From assembly GCA_025403435.1 (NCBI GenBank), contig CM046354.1:43039779-43103778 (forward strand): a DNA stretch of 64,000 nucleotides. Direction: 5' to 3'. Within the stretch, counting starts at the first letter, position 1. The number at the start of each line of letters is the position of its first letter. The notes beneath the pieces were generated by a model. That model ran no database searches, was not told where the DNA came from, and worked only from the letters and a program-made list of their open reading frames with translations. The translations under genes were made by a program, and so were the position numbers. The stretch is from Artocarpus heterophyllus. Taxonomy: Eukaryota > Streptophyta > Magnoliopsida > Rosales > Moraceae. Below are positions 22,694 through 33,947 of this stretch, in pieces.

Positions 22694-23079
22694 GGTGGGA
22701 GAGTGTTTGAGGGTAGTTTTTTGAGTTTCTAACCCATAAGCTTTGAGTTTCAAAGCTGAATTCCATGTGATTGTGTTTGGGAGTGGTGGAATGGGACCTA
22801 TTAGTCATTTGCCAATTTGATGTAATCTAATTTTTTTAATAAAATCTGATTTTTGACAAATGATACAAAATACCAAATTTGTTATAATCAATCTGTTAAA
22901 ATGGTAAAAATTTATGATAACAAAACAAAACAATTTAAATGCAATTAAATAAAAATGGACGCAAAAATGATTAGTTTAGGATAAACTTGTAATTAGACAC
23001 ACTAACTTACAAATTTACATGCTAAACATGTTTAATTAATTTTGGACATTACATTTCATTAATTGAAAACAGAAGCCAG

Positions 23080-23525
23080 ATCTTGTGCCCATTCGTCCAT
23101 CTCCCTCTGTGTCTCCTCTAATATTTTTGTTTGACACATCAGAACATCAGCTCAATTAAAGAGGGCTGCTAATAGTACAAAAGAAAAACGGAATGCTCTT
23201 CGCTTGATTTTTTCTTTTCCATATTTCTCTCATTTGTACTTTTTGTTGATTTCTCTCCTCTATACTTTACCCTTTCTCAACCATCTTTCTTCCTATGTTG
23301 TTTTTGGAAACCAACTTTCTTTCTTCTATGCATGCCTATCTTTCTATTTAAATAAATACTTTACAAAAAGATAAAGAAAATTGATAAATTCACTCGTGTT
23401 TGAACCATAAGTTAAAATAACGGAGGAGGAATCGATTTTCATTCTATTACGGGCTCTTTTTAATTTTGCTGACGTGTCCAAAAACATCGGGGACGGAGAG
23501 GAAGACAGAAGAATGAGACCCAAAA
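23080..23525. repeat. Fold-back (imperfect inverted repeat), copy 1
   Basis: The left arm (about 23080-23210) and right arm (about 23410-23525) are imperfect reverse complements. The core is AATATTTTTGTTTGACACATCAG against AATATTTTTGGACACGTCAG in the reverse complement (with mismatches), within arms of more than 100 bp. The spacer is about 200 bp. It looks like an old MITE or fold-back element and is repeated in copy 2. Confidence 0.6.
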
Positions 23526-23833
23526 TCGACTCACTATACATAACTAATTGATGTATAAATAGTCTGATCTATAACTAATTACTAAGACTGCCTATACAAT
23601 CTGTACAGGTGTCACTCTTATTACAGGTGGTACAGGAGTTAGTTATCTGAACAAACAAATACATCGGCCTAATCTCATGTAACGAAATACTAAATGAGCT
23701 GACAAGCTAACTAAACAGCTTTTTCTAATTGCAGGTAATAAATGTTTTGGCCTGAAATCCCGATCTTTATAACGGAGCCTTTCACTTTATTTTTCTTCAA
23801 AGGAAAACGTTATCTTACGTTTTTATAAATACG

Positions 23834-23834
23834 C

Positions 23835-23868
<34 letters not shown>

Positions 23869-23869
23869 A
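23834..23869. repeat. (AT)n(GT)n microsatellite
   Basis: A simple dinucleotide run; the matching site in copy 2 (60374-60412) differs in length and composition. Confidence 0.95.
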
Positions 23870-24100
23870 TAAGTGATAGTTAAAAAGTGATTTAGCTCCA
23901 ATCAAGCGTGAAAAGCAATTGAAGAGAACCCTTGAAGGTTATAAACTTAAGTATAAATTTCACAAACTCCCCCTAACTTTGGCGCTTGTGCTGGTGTATT
24001 TCTTAAATTTCAAAACGTATTTGTTTTGTTTCTTGATCTTTTTTTTATCTCTAAATTTTCCCTTCTGTCTGATTCCTTGAAAAATATGGACGGAATGACA

Positions 24101-24372
24101 TGGGCCTTTTGATAAATGACCTTAACAAAAAATTTCTTAAACAAATGACCTCTTTTTTTTTTTTTTTTTCATCAAAAATCAAGCATCTTAGGCTTCAATT
24201 TTTATTTTTTTCATCCTGTTGAAATTTCTTTCCTTGCTCAGTGTGTTATTTTCATCTTTCTAGAAGAAAACTGAAGCTGTTTTTCTGCTCAGAAGGCTTG
24301 ATTTTTGTGCTAAAAAAAAAAATCATTACTTCAATTAAATTTTTTAGGTGGCCCTTTTCTCAAATTCTTCCC
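24101..24372. repeat. 272-bp segment present only in block copy 1
   Basis: Flanked by direct repeats AATGACA (24094-24100 and 24373-24379); copy 2 has one such site (AATGGCA). It is either a small insertion with a 7-bp duplication in copy 1 or a repeat-mediated deletion in copy 2. No clear terminal inverted repeats. Confidence 0.6.
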
Positions 24373-24455
24373 AATGACACATGTGATGAACGTGATAGGG
24401 ACAAATGAGTAAATTTCTCTTGTTTGTTCTACTTCTTTATCACGTTAGGGCTTTG

Positions 24456-24881
24456 AACATTATAAATTAGGGGATGGAAAAACAAAAGGTTTTTTCCTTT
24501 TCCCTATTCTCTTCTGCTTTACATGATTCACCTTTGTGGGTTGGAGATTACAATCGTGGTTCGCCATTCGAGGCAAAATATTGGAGTTCTAACCATCTTG
24601 ATGAGTCAGCCCTTGAAATGGTGACTTTTGTTGCCTTCACTCAGCCTTTCTCTATCATTTTCTCCCAACAACAACAAAGTATACCTCGTCTGATGTAGTT
24701 GTGACATTCATTTATTCCTTTCTATTCTAACTGTATTTGTGTTAATATTTGAACCATGTGCGAGATTCTGCACTTTGTAGAAGTAAACGCTTCTTTTCTT
24801 TTATTTTTCGCATGCCATGGATTTTTTTCCTTTCCTTCTTTGCAGAACTAAAATTTTTCTAGTGTTGATGTCTGGATTAAG

Positions 24882-24942
<61 letters not shown>

Positions 24943-25044
24943 TTCAGTTCTTTCAAACTTGATACATATAGAGGATTGACCAATTATGAACCCTAGACCT
25001 TTCATTTCTTTTTTCACAGAGGTTACGCTTCTTTTCTTCAAGAT
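24456..25044. other. About 590-bp segment missing from block copy 2
   Basis: Copy 2 passes directly from the CACGTTAGGGCT block to the ACA(G/T)ATTGTGG block. The segment holds a 74-codon open frame (24474-24698) with no recognisable domain and an (AT)n/poly-T run. I see no TIRs or flanking duplication, so a deletion in copy 2 is as likely as an insertion. Confidence 0.5.
24886..24944. repeat. (AT)20 followed by poly-T
   Basis: A simple run within the copy-1-only segment; it creates a low-complexity minus-strand open frame that is not a gene. Confidence 0.95.
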
Positions 25045-25561
25045 ACAACAGATTGTGGTTTTTCTTTTCTTTTTTTTAATTGCAAAAGTAAGCTCTTTTT
25101 TTTTTTGGTCTTTTTGGAGATAAGGGCATCCAATAAACCTAAAATATTACAACTAATTAGCAAATAAATAATCAACTTAACATTTTCATCTAAAAATTAA
25201 CGGAATTCTAATAGAAGAGGGAATTTATAGATGAAACAAATATCAAGGGCAAAACAAATACATTTTGAAGTTTGAGGTATATTAACACAGGTGCTAAAGT
25301 TCAAGGGGAATTTGTGAAATTGATCTTAAAACTAACTTTAAACATTGTTGTATATTTTGTGGTTAATTTTAAAAATGGTCACCAAATGAAATTTTACTTT
25401 GATTCCTAAGAATTAAAATATCTTAAAAGTGACCTTATCTATTTTGGTGTGAAAAGAATTAGTCTTTTTGTCAGCTGGATAATGTTTAAAATATAACAAA
25501 AAAATCTAAGTTAGGTATAATGAATACTTGGATATTGTAGTGAATTGTAAATGCCTTTTAT

Positions 25562-26014
25562 TGTTAGAATTATGGCTCATATAATTAATTGAAGGTCTAT
25601 AAAATTTATCAAATTTATTTATTTATTTATTTAGTTTAATAATTATTTAAATGCTAAAATTCTATTGACTATGAGGGGATTACAACTCTTATTAAAAGAT
25701 GTGTCTATTTCTGAAAAGATATCTATATTTGAAGAGATGTATGTTTTGATAAAAAAAAACACCTATTGAGGGTCTATAAATAAGATTCTAGTCCTCTCTC
25801 CACCCAATCAATTTTGTATTTTTCTCTCTATCAGAAAAAATACGTTAAAGAAATTATGGGTTTAGAGAGAGGAACTGGGTTCGTCTTCTCTGACAATTTC
25901 TGTTACAGAGTTTCTGAAAATTGAAGCTATGAATCAAGGTACTCTTTAAATCTTCATCTGTGAAAATTTTTGAGTTCTAAGATTTCTGAAAATTAAAGAT
26001 TTTAAAGTTTTACA
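25562..26014 (+). repeat. Element H 5' LTR
   Basis: Begins TGTTAGAATTATGG and ends ...GTTTTACA; homologous to 31583-32024. It contains TATAAATA at about 25785 (GGTCTATAAATAAGA), a plausible TATA box. An ATTT repeat near its start is expanded relative to the 3' LTR. Confidence 0.92.
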
Positions 26015-26016
26015 CG

Positions 26017-26028
26017 TGATATCAAGGG
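26017..26028 (+). other. Primer binding site of element H (decayed)
   Basis: TGATATCAAGGG lies two bases after the LTR and resembles TGGTATCAGAGC with several changes. Confidence 0.6.
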
Positions 26029-26349
26029 CATTAGGTTTTAGAACTTATGATTTTCCTTCAAGGTTATATTCCTAATTATGGTTGATCCCGAGAACATTTT
26101 GAAGTCGAATTAATCTTGTACGTTTTCGCAACCATTGAATATTTGAATTCGGGATGAACTGAATTTTGGGTTCATTTCGATCTTTTCATATTTGAGTGTA
26201 ATCGTATATTCGTACTAGAATTTGTTTTCTATCAATCAATATTAAAGGATTTTCTGTATAAATTGAATGGTTGTATGCTCTCGGTAAAGGAATTGAATTT
26301 ACTTTTCTCTTGTACCATCGTTATTGCATAGAACATACAATCTAATATT

Positions 26350-26391
<42 letters not shown>

Positions 26392-27105
26392 CATGCTTTG
26401 AATTAAAATTCCTGTAAATAAATAAAAGTTATAATCATTTATATTATGGGTTTCAAATTTCTTGCTTTCGTGGATATTACATTTAATAGGAATAAAAGAA
26501 CTTAGAGTATATGTGGAGACTTGTTTTTATTGTTTCATTCCTTTCACAGAAACAAGTTTTACTTTTTTCATTTGTTTCATTTAAGATGAATATGTTATTT
26601 TGCATATATGTTTATGGCTAATTGCACAGTTATTTATTCAATGAAACAAGTACAATTATTGTTTCCAATTTTGAAATTACATAATTGTAGTTTGGTAGTC
26701 ACCAAAGTGGCCAAACTTTAACGCTTAGTAATTTTCAAATTTAGAAACAAAAATTCAACAACCCATAAATTTTGATGCTTATAATTGAGATGACATTTAT
26801 AGATCATGGGTCATTGAATTTCATCTATTATAAGAACTTAGGAATCGCTCAAAGGTTGATTAACTTTCTTTATAATTGATGAATATAATAGCTGGTAATT
26901 AATATGTCCTATTATTTTTGTTTATTTATCCAAAGATAGCAAGCATTTTTACTGGTCATATTTATGATTACCAAATTAAATTTTTATTTTTAATTAGCAT
27001 TATTTATAGTTTGTATGTCTTAGTATCATCTAAAGGAGAGCTAGAATATACAATTATTGTCTTAAGTTTGAATCTAATTATGTGATTATCTTAAAGCATT
27101 AATGT
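26029..27105 (+). other. Element H leader
   Basis: About 1.1 kb of AT-rich sequence without a gene, including an (AT)n run at 26356-26388. No GC-module array or CCTAGG loops of the family-1 type. Confidence 0.8.
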
Positions 27106-27762
27106 ATGAATCTTTCTTGCATATTTGGAGTATCTGTTCCTGTTTTTCTGCATTCGCATGCTTCATCTGTTCCCTTATTTAATGGATTGAATTTCTCTGA
27201 TTGGTGCGAACAAGTCCAATTTCACTTAGGTGTCTTGGATCTTGATTTAGCACTTCAAGATAAGGAACCCACTGCAATTACTGATGATAGCAGTGAGGAG
27301 GAGAAATCTTTTCATAAAGTATGGGAAAGGTCGAACAGATTAAGTTTAATGTTCATGCGAATGACAGTAGCAAACAATATTAAAAGTACTCTTCCCAAGA
27401 CTAAAAGTGCTAAGGAATTTATGAAACTTGTGGAAGAGCGCTCTCAAACTGCTAATAAGTCTCTTACTGATACATTAATGGCTAAATTAACCAACATGAA
27501 ATTTGATGGTTCTTGTACTATGCATGAGCATGTCCTTGAAATGACAAATATAGCAGCAAAATTAAAGTCTTTGGGAATGTCTATGGATGAGTACTTTCTA
27601 GTACAGTTCATTCTTAACTCGCTTCCTTCTAAACAATATGGTCCATTCCAGATGAGCTATAACAAAATTAAGGATAAATGGAATATTAATGAATTGACCA
27701 GTATGCTTGTTCAAGAGGAGACAAGATTGAAGAATCAGAAACCTTATTCTGTCATCTTGTAA
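27106..27762 (+). pseudogene. gag: Element H gag
   Basis: Open frame of 218 codons matching copia gag: PLFNGLNFSDWCEQVQFHLG near residues 26-45, then the helical region with SLTDTLMAKLTNMKFDG and NELTSMLVQEETRLKNQ. Gag builds the particle around element RNA. The ATG at 27106 is the first in frame, but the conserved part starts about 25 residues later, so the true start is uncertain. The stop at 27760-27762 comes before the zinc knuckle, which continues in another frame, so gag is separated from its nucleic-acid-binding end by a frameshift. Confidence 0.85.
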
Positions 27763-28262
27763 ATCAAGAGGCTGAAAAGAACACTAAAAAGAAGCCTAGA
27801 AAGAACAAGAAGAAACGGTTCAAGAAGGAGTTGCATAACTTGAATGAGTCAACTCTAATCCACAAAAAGGAACACATTGTTAAGTGCTATTTTTGTAACA
27901 CATTTGGGCACTTAAAGAAAGATTGTCAGAAACATAAGGCTTGGTTCAAAAACAAAGGTAAGCCTTATGCTTTAGTTTGTTTCGAATCAAATTTAACTGA
28001 AGTTCCTTATAATACTTGGAGGATTGATTCAGGTTCAACTACTCACATTTGTAATACGATGAAGAGATTCCTTACGATCCAACCCATAAGAGCAAATGAA
28101 AGTTTTATTTACATGGGGAATCGAGATAAAGCTCTAGTGGAAGGAATTGGCACTTATCGCTTAATATTAAATACTAGATATTATCTTGATTTATACCAAA
28201 TTCTTTATGTACCTTCTTTTTCTCGCAATAGAGTTTCTTTATCAAAACTTGATATAGCGTGA
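27763..28262 (+). pseudogene. Element H zinc knuckle and protease
   Basis: Shifted frame, open at 27831-28262. A basic linker leads to an intact zinc knuckle CYFCNTFGHLKKDC, then the protease active site WRIDSGSTTHIC near 28015-28055 and the end of the protease domain (VPSFSRNRVSLSKL). The frame stops at 28260-28262. Protease would process the polyprotein; the active-site DSG is kept. Confidence 0.85.
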
Positions 28263-29658
28263 TTTTATTGTAAGTTTGGATTTGGATCTTTCAGTTTACA
28301 TAAAAATAATAGTTTTATTGGCTCTAGAACCCTTTATGGTCGTTTATATAAGTTAAAACTTGATAATATTTTTGCTGAAACTTTATTAACCATGCATCAA
28401 AGTATTAGAACTAAACGGAGTTTGGTTGATGAAAGTTCTGCTTACTTGTGGCATAAACACTTGGGTCATATATCCAAGGAAAGAATAGAGAGATTAACAA
28501 AAAAAAAAAAAATAGAATTCTTTCGAATTTAGATTTTACTGATCTTGATGTGTGCATTGATTGCATTAAAGGAAAGCAAACCAAACACACTAAGAAAAGG
28601 GCTACAAGAAGTACACAGCTTCTTGAACTCATACATACCGATATATGTGGAACTTTCAATACTCAATCCTTTGGTGGAGAAAAGTATTTTATCACTTTTA
28701 TCGATGATTTTTCACATTATGGTTATCTTTATCTATTGCATGAAAAATTTCAATCTGTTGAAGGCCTTGAGGTATTTATTAATGAGGTTGAGAGACAATT
28801 AGATAAAAAGGTGAAAATTGTAAGGTCAGATAGATGTGGTGAATATTATGGAAAGTATGACAAGTCAGGGCAATGTCCGGGTCCATTTGCTAAATTCTTG
28901 GAAAAACGAGGTATATGTGCGTAATACACTATGCCAGGTACACCACAATAAAATGGTGTAGCAGAAAGGCGTAATCATACATTAATGGATATGGTTAGGA
29001 GCATGTTAAGTTATTCATCTTTAACCTTATCTTTATGGATGCATGCATTAAAGACCGCCTTGTATATACTGAATAGGGTTCCTAGTAAGGCAGTCCCGAA
29101 AACTCCTTTTGAGATGTGGACAGGAAGAAAACCTAGTTTAAGGCACCTACATGATCGGGGTTGCCTAGCAGAAGTGAAAATTTACAATCCACATGAAAAG
29201 AAATTGGATTTTAAGAGGACTAGTGGTTATTTTATTGGTTATTCTAAAAAATCGAAAGGGTATAAATTTTATTGTCTTACCCATGGTACGAGAATAGTAG
29301 AATCTGGAAATGCTAGGTTCATCGAGAATGGTGAAATTAGTGGGAGTGGAGAACCACGTAATATGGTCATTGAAGAAGTGAGCGTAAAGGTACCTCTACT
29401 TGTAACTTCCAAGATTTTTCCTAACATTGTTGTACTGCCTAATAATATTCAAGAACAACAAGTGAATGGCCAACCACTTCACGATGAAGTTGTATTCAAT
29501 GAACCAATAGTAGCTAAACCACAAGAAACAATATTAAGAAGATCTCAAAGAGAAAAATGGTCTGTTGTTCCTAATGATTATGTGGTTTATCTACAAGAGT
29601 CTAAAATTGACTTGGAAATCGATAATGATCCGATTTTAGATCTAGTTTCGTTTTCATA
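28263..29658 (+). pseudogene. Element H integrase
   Basis: In order: the pre-integrase zinc region (LWHKHLGHISKERIERL near 28450-28500, CIDCIKGKQ near 28550), core start HTDICGTFN and FITFIDDFSHYGYLYLLHE (28640-28745), RSDRCGEYYG near 28825, and the C-terminal region [16 protein letters not shown] to [16 protein letters not shown] (29230). It is broken by a frame change at the A-run near 28498-28512, stops at 28922 and just after, and a TAA at 29657-29659 where the frame otherwise continues. Integrase would insert the cDNA. Confidence 0.85.
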
Positions 29659-29659
29659 A

Positions 29660-30701
29660 GCCGTGGAAAGTATGGATTCTGACAAGTGGCTTAATGCTAT
29701 GAAAGACGAGTTAAAATCAAGTTTGGGACCTTGTTGAGTTACCTGAAGGTTGCAAGAGAGTCAGGTGTAAATGGGTCTTTAAGACCAAGCACGACTCTAA
29801 AGGCAATATTGAACGGTACAAGGCTAAACTTGTTGCCAAAGGTTTTACTCAGAAAGAAGGCATTGACTACAAAGAGACTTTTTCACCGGTCTCTAAGAAA
29901 GATTCACTTAGAATTATTATGGCATTGGTGGCTCATTTTGATTTAGAGTTACACCAAATGGATGTGAAAACTGCCTTTCTTAATGAAAATTTAGAGGAAG
30001 AAGTCAATATGGACCAACCTAAAGGCTTTTCAAGTAAAGGAAAGGAACACATGGTGTGTAAATTAAAGAAGTCAATATATGGACTTAAACAAGCTTCCCA
30101 ACAATGGTATCTTAAGTTTAATGATATCATTACTTCGTTTGGATTTAAGGAGAACACTGCTGATCTGTGTATATATATGAAGGTCAGTGAGAGCAAGTTT
30201 ATTTTCTTAGTCCTATATGTTGATGATATTTTGCTTGCTGCTAACAATCTTGGATTATTACATGAAACTAAGAAATTCCTCTCTAAGAACTTTGAAATGA
30301 AAGACATGGGTGAGGCAACTTATGTGATAGGAATTGAAATATTCCGTAATAGATTAGAAGGATTATTAGGGTTGTCTCAGAAAGGCTATATTAACAAAGT
30401 TTTAGAGAAATTTAAGATAGACAAATTCTTAGCATGCATAGTCCCGATTCAGAAGGGGGACAAATTTAGTTATATGCAATGTCCAAAGAATGAATTGGAA
30501 CGAGTGCAAATGAAAAACATTCCTCATACATCTGTCATTGGTAGCTTGTTGTATGCTCAAACTTGCACCAGACCCGACATTAGTTTTGCTGTTGGGATGT
30601 TGGCGAGATATCAAAGTAATCTAGGAATAGATCATTGGAAAGCTGCAAAGAAAGTTCTCACGTATTTGCGAAGGAACAAAGGACCATATGCTCACTTATA
30701 G
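29660..30701 (+). pseudogene. Element H reverse transcriptase
   Basis: The RT N-terminus (29660-29920) is frameshifted; parts of the conserved VKTKHDSKGNIERYKARL-type region can be read. The open part, 29919-30701, has [17 protein letters not shown] with the first catalytic Asp, [18 protein letters not shown], the intact catalytic box [14 protein letters not shown] near 30210-30250, and ends in HWKAAKKVLTYLRRNKG. RT copies the element's RNA. The palm residues are kept; the fold is broken only by frameshifts. Confidence 0.88.
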
Positions 30702-31198
30702 AAGATGTGATCATCTTGAAGTGACCGGTTACTCAGATTCAGATTTTGCGGGATGTGCTGATAGTAGAAAATCTACATTCGGTTATATGTTCCTTTTGGC
30801 CTGGAGGAGCAATTTCATGGAACAGTGTGAAGCTGTCCATCATTGCTGTATCCACTATAGAGGCCGAGTTTGTGGCATGCTTTAAGGCTACAAGTCATGG
30901 TTTATGGTTGCGGAATTTTATTTCAGGACTTAGAGTTATCGGCAGTATAGCCAGATGGTTGAAAAATTATTGTGATAATGCCGCAAGAGTATTCTTTGTT
31001 AAGAACGACAAGTATTCTCATGGTGCAAAACGTATGGATATTAAGTACTTAGTCGTTAAGCAAGAAGTTCGTGAACGTAAAGTGTCAATTGAACAAATTA
31101 GCAGCAATCTTATGATTGCAGATCCTTTCATAAAAGGATTACCGCCCAAGACATTTATTGAACTTGTTGAACGTATGGGTGTTATTAGACGTCATTAA
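30702..31198 (+). pseudogene. Element H RNase H
   Basis: Frameshifted after RT. It shows VTGYSDSDFAGCADSRKST (first acidic block), then in the next frame AVSTIEAEFVACFKATSHG and NYCDNAARVFFVKNDKYSH, ending at a stop at 31196-31198. The frame change lies near 30800. It is followed by about 370 bp of untranslated sequence before the PPT. Confidence 0.85.
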
Positions 31199-31571
31199 TG
31201 GTTATGTATTATGTTTTATTTTATTTAATGATATGACACTTTGAGCTCACTTATTATGTTCCCGCTATATCTTGTTTTCTGTTTTGTATACATGATTGTT
31301 ATAGATTAATGTTTGACAAGATAGTCTCACCAAAGAGATTAAAGTGGACTATTATTATACCTCTCAATTATGAATTATGTTAAATAGATGTCTAATGTTG
31401 TAGTACATGGAAGGGACTACACTAAATTGTAATGTACAACCGCCATGACTCACTTTAGATTTTCTGTTTAATTATGATGCAGAGTATTAGCCAAATTTTA
31501 AGAAGATTTAGCATAATATTGTTGTGCACATTGTAGCATTATTAAACTAATAAATGAATATTATATGGGCC
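31199..31571 (+). other. Element H 3' untranslated region
   Basis: Between the RNase H stop and the PPT there is AT-rich sequence with no gene. Confidence 0.75.
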
Positions 31572-31582
31572 AAGTGGGAGAA
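31572..31582 (+). other. Polypurine tract of element H
   Basis: AAGTGGGAGAA just before the 3' LTR start TGTTAAAATTATGG. Confidence 0.88.
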
Positions 31583-32024
31583 TGTTAAAATTATGGCCCA
31601 TATAATTAATTGAAAGTCTATAAAATTTATCAGATTTATTTATTTAGTTTAATAATTATTTAAATGCTAAAATTCTATTGGCTATGAGAGGTTGCAACTC
31701 TTATTAAAAGATGTGTCTATTTCTGAAAAGATGTCTATATCTGAAGAGATATGTGCTTTGATGGAAAGGCACCTATTGAGGGTCTATAAATAAGAGTCTA
31801 GTCCTCTCTCCACCCAATCAATTTTGTATTCTTCTCTCCATCAGAAAAAATACATTAAAGAAATTGTGGGTTTAGAGAGAGAAACTGGGTTCTTCTTCTC
31901 TGATAATTTCTGTTCCAAAGTTTCTGAAAATTGAAGCTATGAATCAAGGTACGCTCTAAATCTTCATCTGTGAAAATTTTTGAGTTCTAAGATTTCTGAA
32001 AATTAGAGATTTTAAAGTTTTGCA
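31583..32024 (+). repeat. Element H 3' LTR
   Basis: 442 bp, ending GTTTTGCA and followed by TSD TTTAT. Homologous to 25562-26014 with scattered substitutions. Confidence 0.94.
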
Positions 32025-32302
32025 TTTATAGCATAGGTGAACTAGGCAGAATATGAACAAGAAATTCCAATTAATTTTCCTGCCATAATGAAGACCATAG
32101 TGAATGTAATTAACCTAAACTTCAGGGACCATGTTAGAGATTACTCCACAGTTTTCCCACCAAACAGGACGACTTATCTAAACAAATTAACATAATAAAG
32201 AAGGTTTACTCTTTTATCGTTTTAAGTGGGAACTAAAATAGTAAAGCTCATATAATTTAAGAAGAATAAATCATGTAGTTATATACAGTCACATACACCA
32301 TG

Positions 32303-32330
32303 CATATATATATATATATATGTATGTATA
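32303..32330. repeat. (AT)n microsatellite, copy 1
   Basis: A simple run; the equivalent run in copy 2 (61533-61580) is longer and carries extra GT units. Confidence 0.9.
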
Positions 32331-33947
32331 AGCCAATAGACAAAAATTTTTGATAGATGGGGGTTTTAGGTTTGATGGGGTTTGCACAACTCCACTTATA
32401 AGGAAGCATGCATGAAATATTTAAATTTTCACATATTGATTTATAACTAAATTGGACAATGGAACTCCACTAATAAGTACCAAATCACAAACGTGTCAAA
32501 CGCTTCAAAAGTCATTGGATATGGTTGTTGGACTTTTTTTGTGGCTTAGAAAGCCGGGTAGTTGTTGGGCTTGGAACAATGGAATTTAGTTCTCTACGAT
32601 TGCAACCTCTCTGTTTTTCTCTTCGTTTCTTTTTTTCTTTAAATCAAAAAATAGCATGTTAAAAAATTGCTCATTTTAGCTCCCACCGTCAAAAACCCAA
32701 ATTCAATTCCTCATAAAACCAAATTCCAAAATTACAATAATAAACCATTATATTGTCTGTCTTTGTAATACATAACAATATATATAAAAAACAAAACTTT
32801 GGCAGCGAACATTTTCCAACTGTATAGAATTTTTTTTTAATTAAAACAAGCTGCTGAACAACATTTTCTGCCTCGCCATCCCACCATGTTTTGGCATAAA
32901 TCTACTGGTTGAAACGTTTTTCCAGTTTGTTTTTGTCTTTAAAATTTTTAAAAATATTTTTATATATTTTTTGAAACAAAAATTTTAAAAATATTTTTAG
33001 AATAATTTTTTAAAAACTTTTATTTTTTAAAATAAAAATATTTTTATCTATTTTAAAAATAATAACAAACGATTCAGTTATGTTTGTGCTACAAAAAAGT
33101 AAATTAATTGTTTGAAAAAGCAACAATTTGCGGGCTGTTTCAGCCGGAGATCAGTGTCGCTTTGAGCAACTTTGCTTTTTTTAATTTAAACTAAGATTTC
33201 CTTTTTTCTTCTGTGTTGGAAATGCCCTACACCGCGTGGAGAACCGCGTTTGTTCTTTGTTCATGTTGACCACTTAGCTTGCTAAATATTGCGTGGCTTC
33301 AAATTTGCGCTGAAGCTCAACTTGATTTTGTCCTGGCCGAATGTGAAGTCAAACAAACGTCACACGTCATTTACGTAAGTCAGAACTAGGCTAAACCACG
33401 CCTGTCCTCGGCTGACACATGGACACTTACAATAACTTGGCCTATGAATTTTTTGTACTTGTTCCATCAAAAATATTTGGTACTTGTGTCTGTACAACCA
33501 CGTTGCAAGTTTGATATTGGTGGACAGGCGCCTAATATTAACACTGGATTTCTGCAGTAGATCTGATTCCCCTTTTCAAAATTAGTTAAAATTAAAAGTT
33601 TAAATTAAATATTATAATAATTTAAATTTTGTGATAAAAATTTTATAATAAAAGTTGGTCTAGATTATATTTTACAGTTTCAATTGAGGATTCAAACATT
33701 TTATTAGGCTTAGATAATTAAGTTGTAGGGTTTGTTTGGTCTGTTGATTGAAAATGTGTAGTTTGAACATTTTTGTTTGAAATGTACGGTTTGAAAAATA
33801 GGTCCAAAAAGTTAAAAACAATGGGGCGTTTTCTAAACTAAGATCATTGTTAGTTCAAAATGTCAAATCAAGAGTCTCGTTAGACATCTAACAATAGATA
33901 GAAGGCTCAATCACCTTCCAAACCCTCTTTTCTTTATATTTTCTTTA

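Larger units (their letters stand above)
25562..32024 (+). mobile_element. Element H: full-length Ty1/copia element (6463 bp), short LTRs
   Basis: LTRs 25562-26014 (453 bp) and 31583-32024 (442 bp), beginning TGTTA and ending in CA, with perfect TSD TTTAT (25557-25561 and 32025-32029). Copy 2 of the block retains the undisturbed site (near 61223). Internal order is PBS-like site, 1.1-kb leader, gag, zinc knuckle, protease, integrase, RT, RNase H, PPT. The LTRs differ by many substitutions and an 8-bp repeat-length change, so it is older than A or F. It is a different copia family from A, B, D and F. Confidence 0.95.
21548..33942. repeat. Duplicated non-coding block, copy 1 (with later insertions)
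   Basis: Matches 59037-63184 in direct orientation over almost its whole length, apart from insertions. It contains a hAT-like element (21744-22693), two length differences (24101-24372, 24456-25044) and copia element H (25562-32024). The remaining unique sequence (21548-21743, 22694-25561, 32025-33942) is AT-rich with microsatellites and no gene that I can support. A fold-back lies at 23080-23525. The match stops at 33942, where a truncated LTR of element C begins. Confidence 0.88.

Noticed and set aside
23344..23541. 65-codon minus-strand frame conserved in both block copies (59868-60065)
   Set aside because: Lies in the right arm of the fold-back; its resemblance to a plus-strand frame in the other arm comes from the inverted repeat, not from protein selection.
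24474..24698. 74-codon frame beginning MEKQKVFSFSLF
   Set aside because: No domain recognised, absent from copy 2, and flanked by low-complexity sequence; I cannot support it as a gene.
24801..24983. 60-codon minus-strand frame with Lys-Ile-Tyr repeats
   Set aside because: Translation of an (AT)n/poly-T microsatellite.
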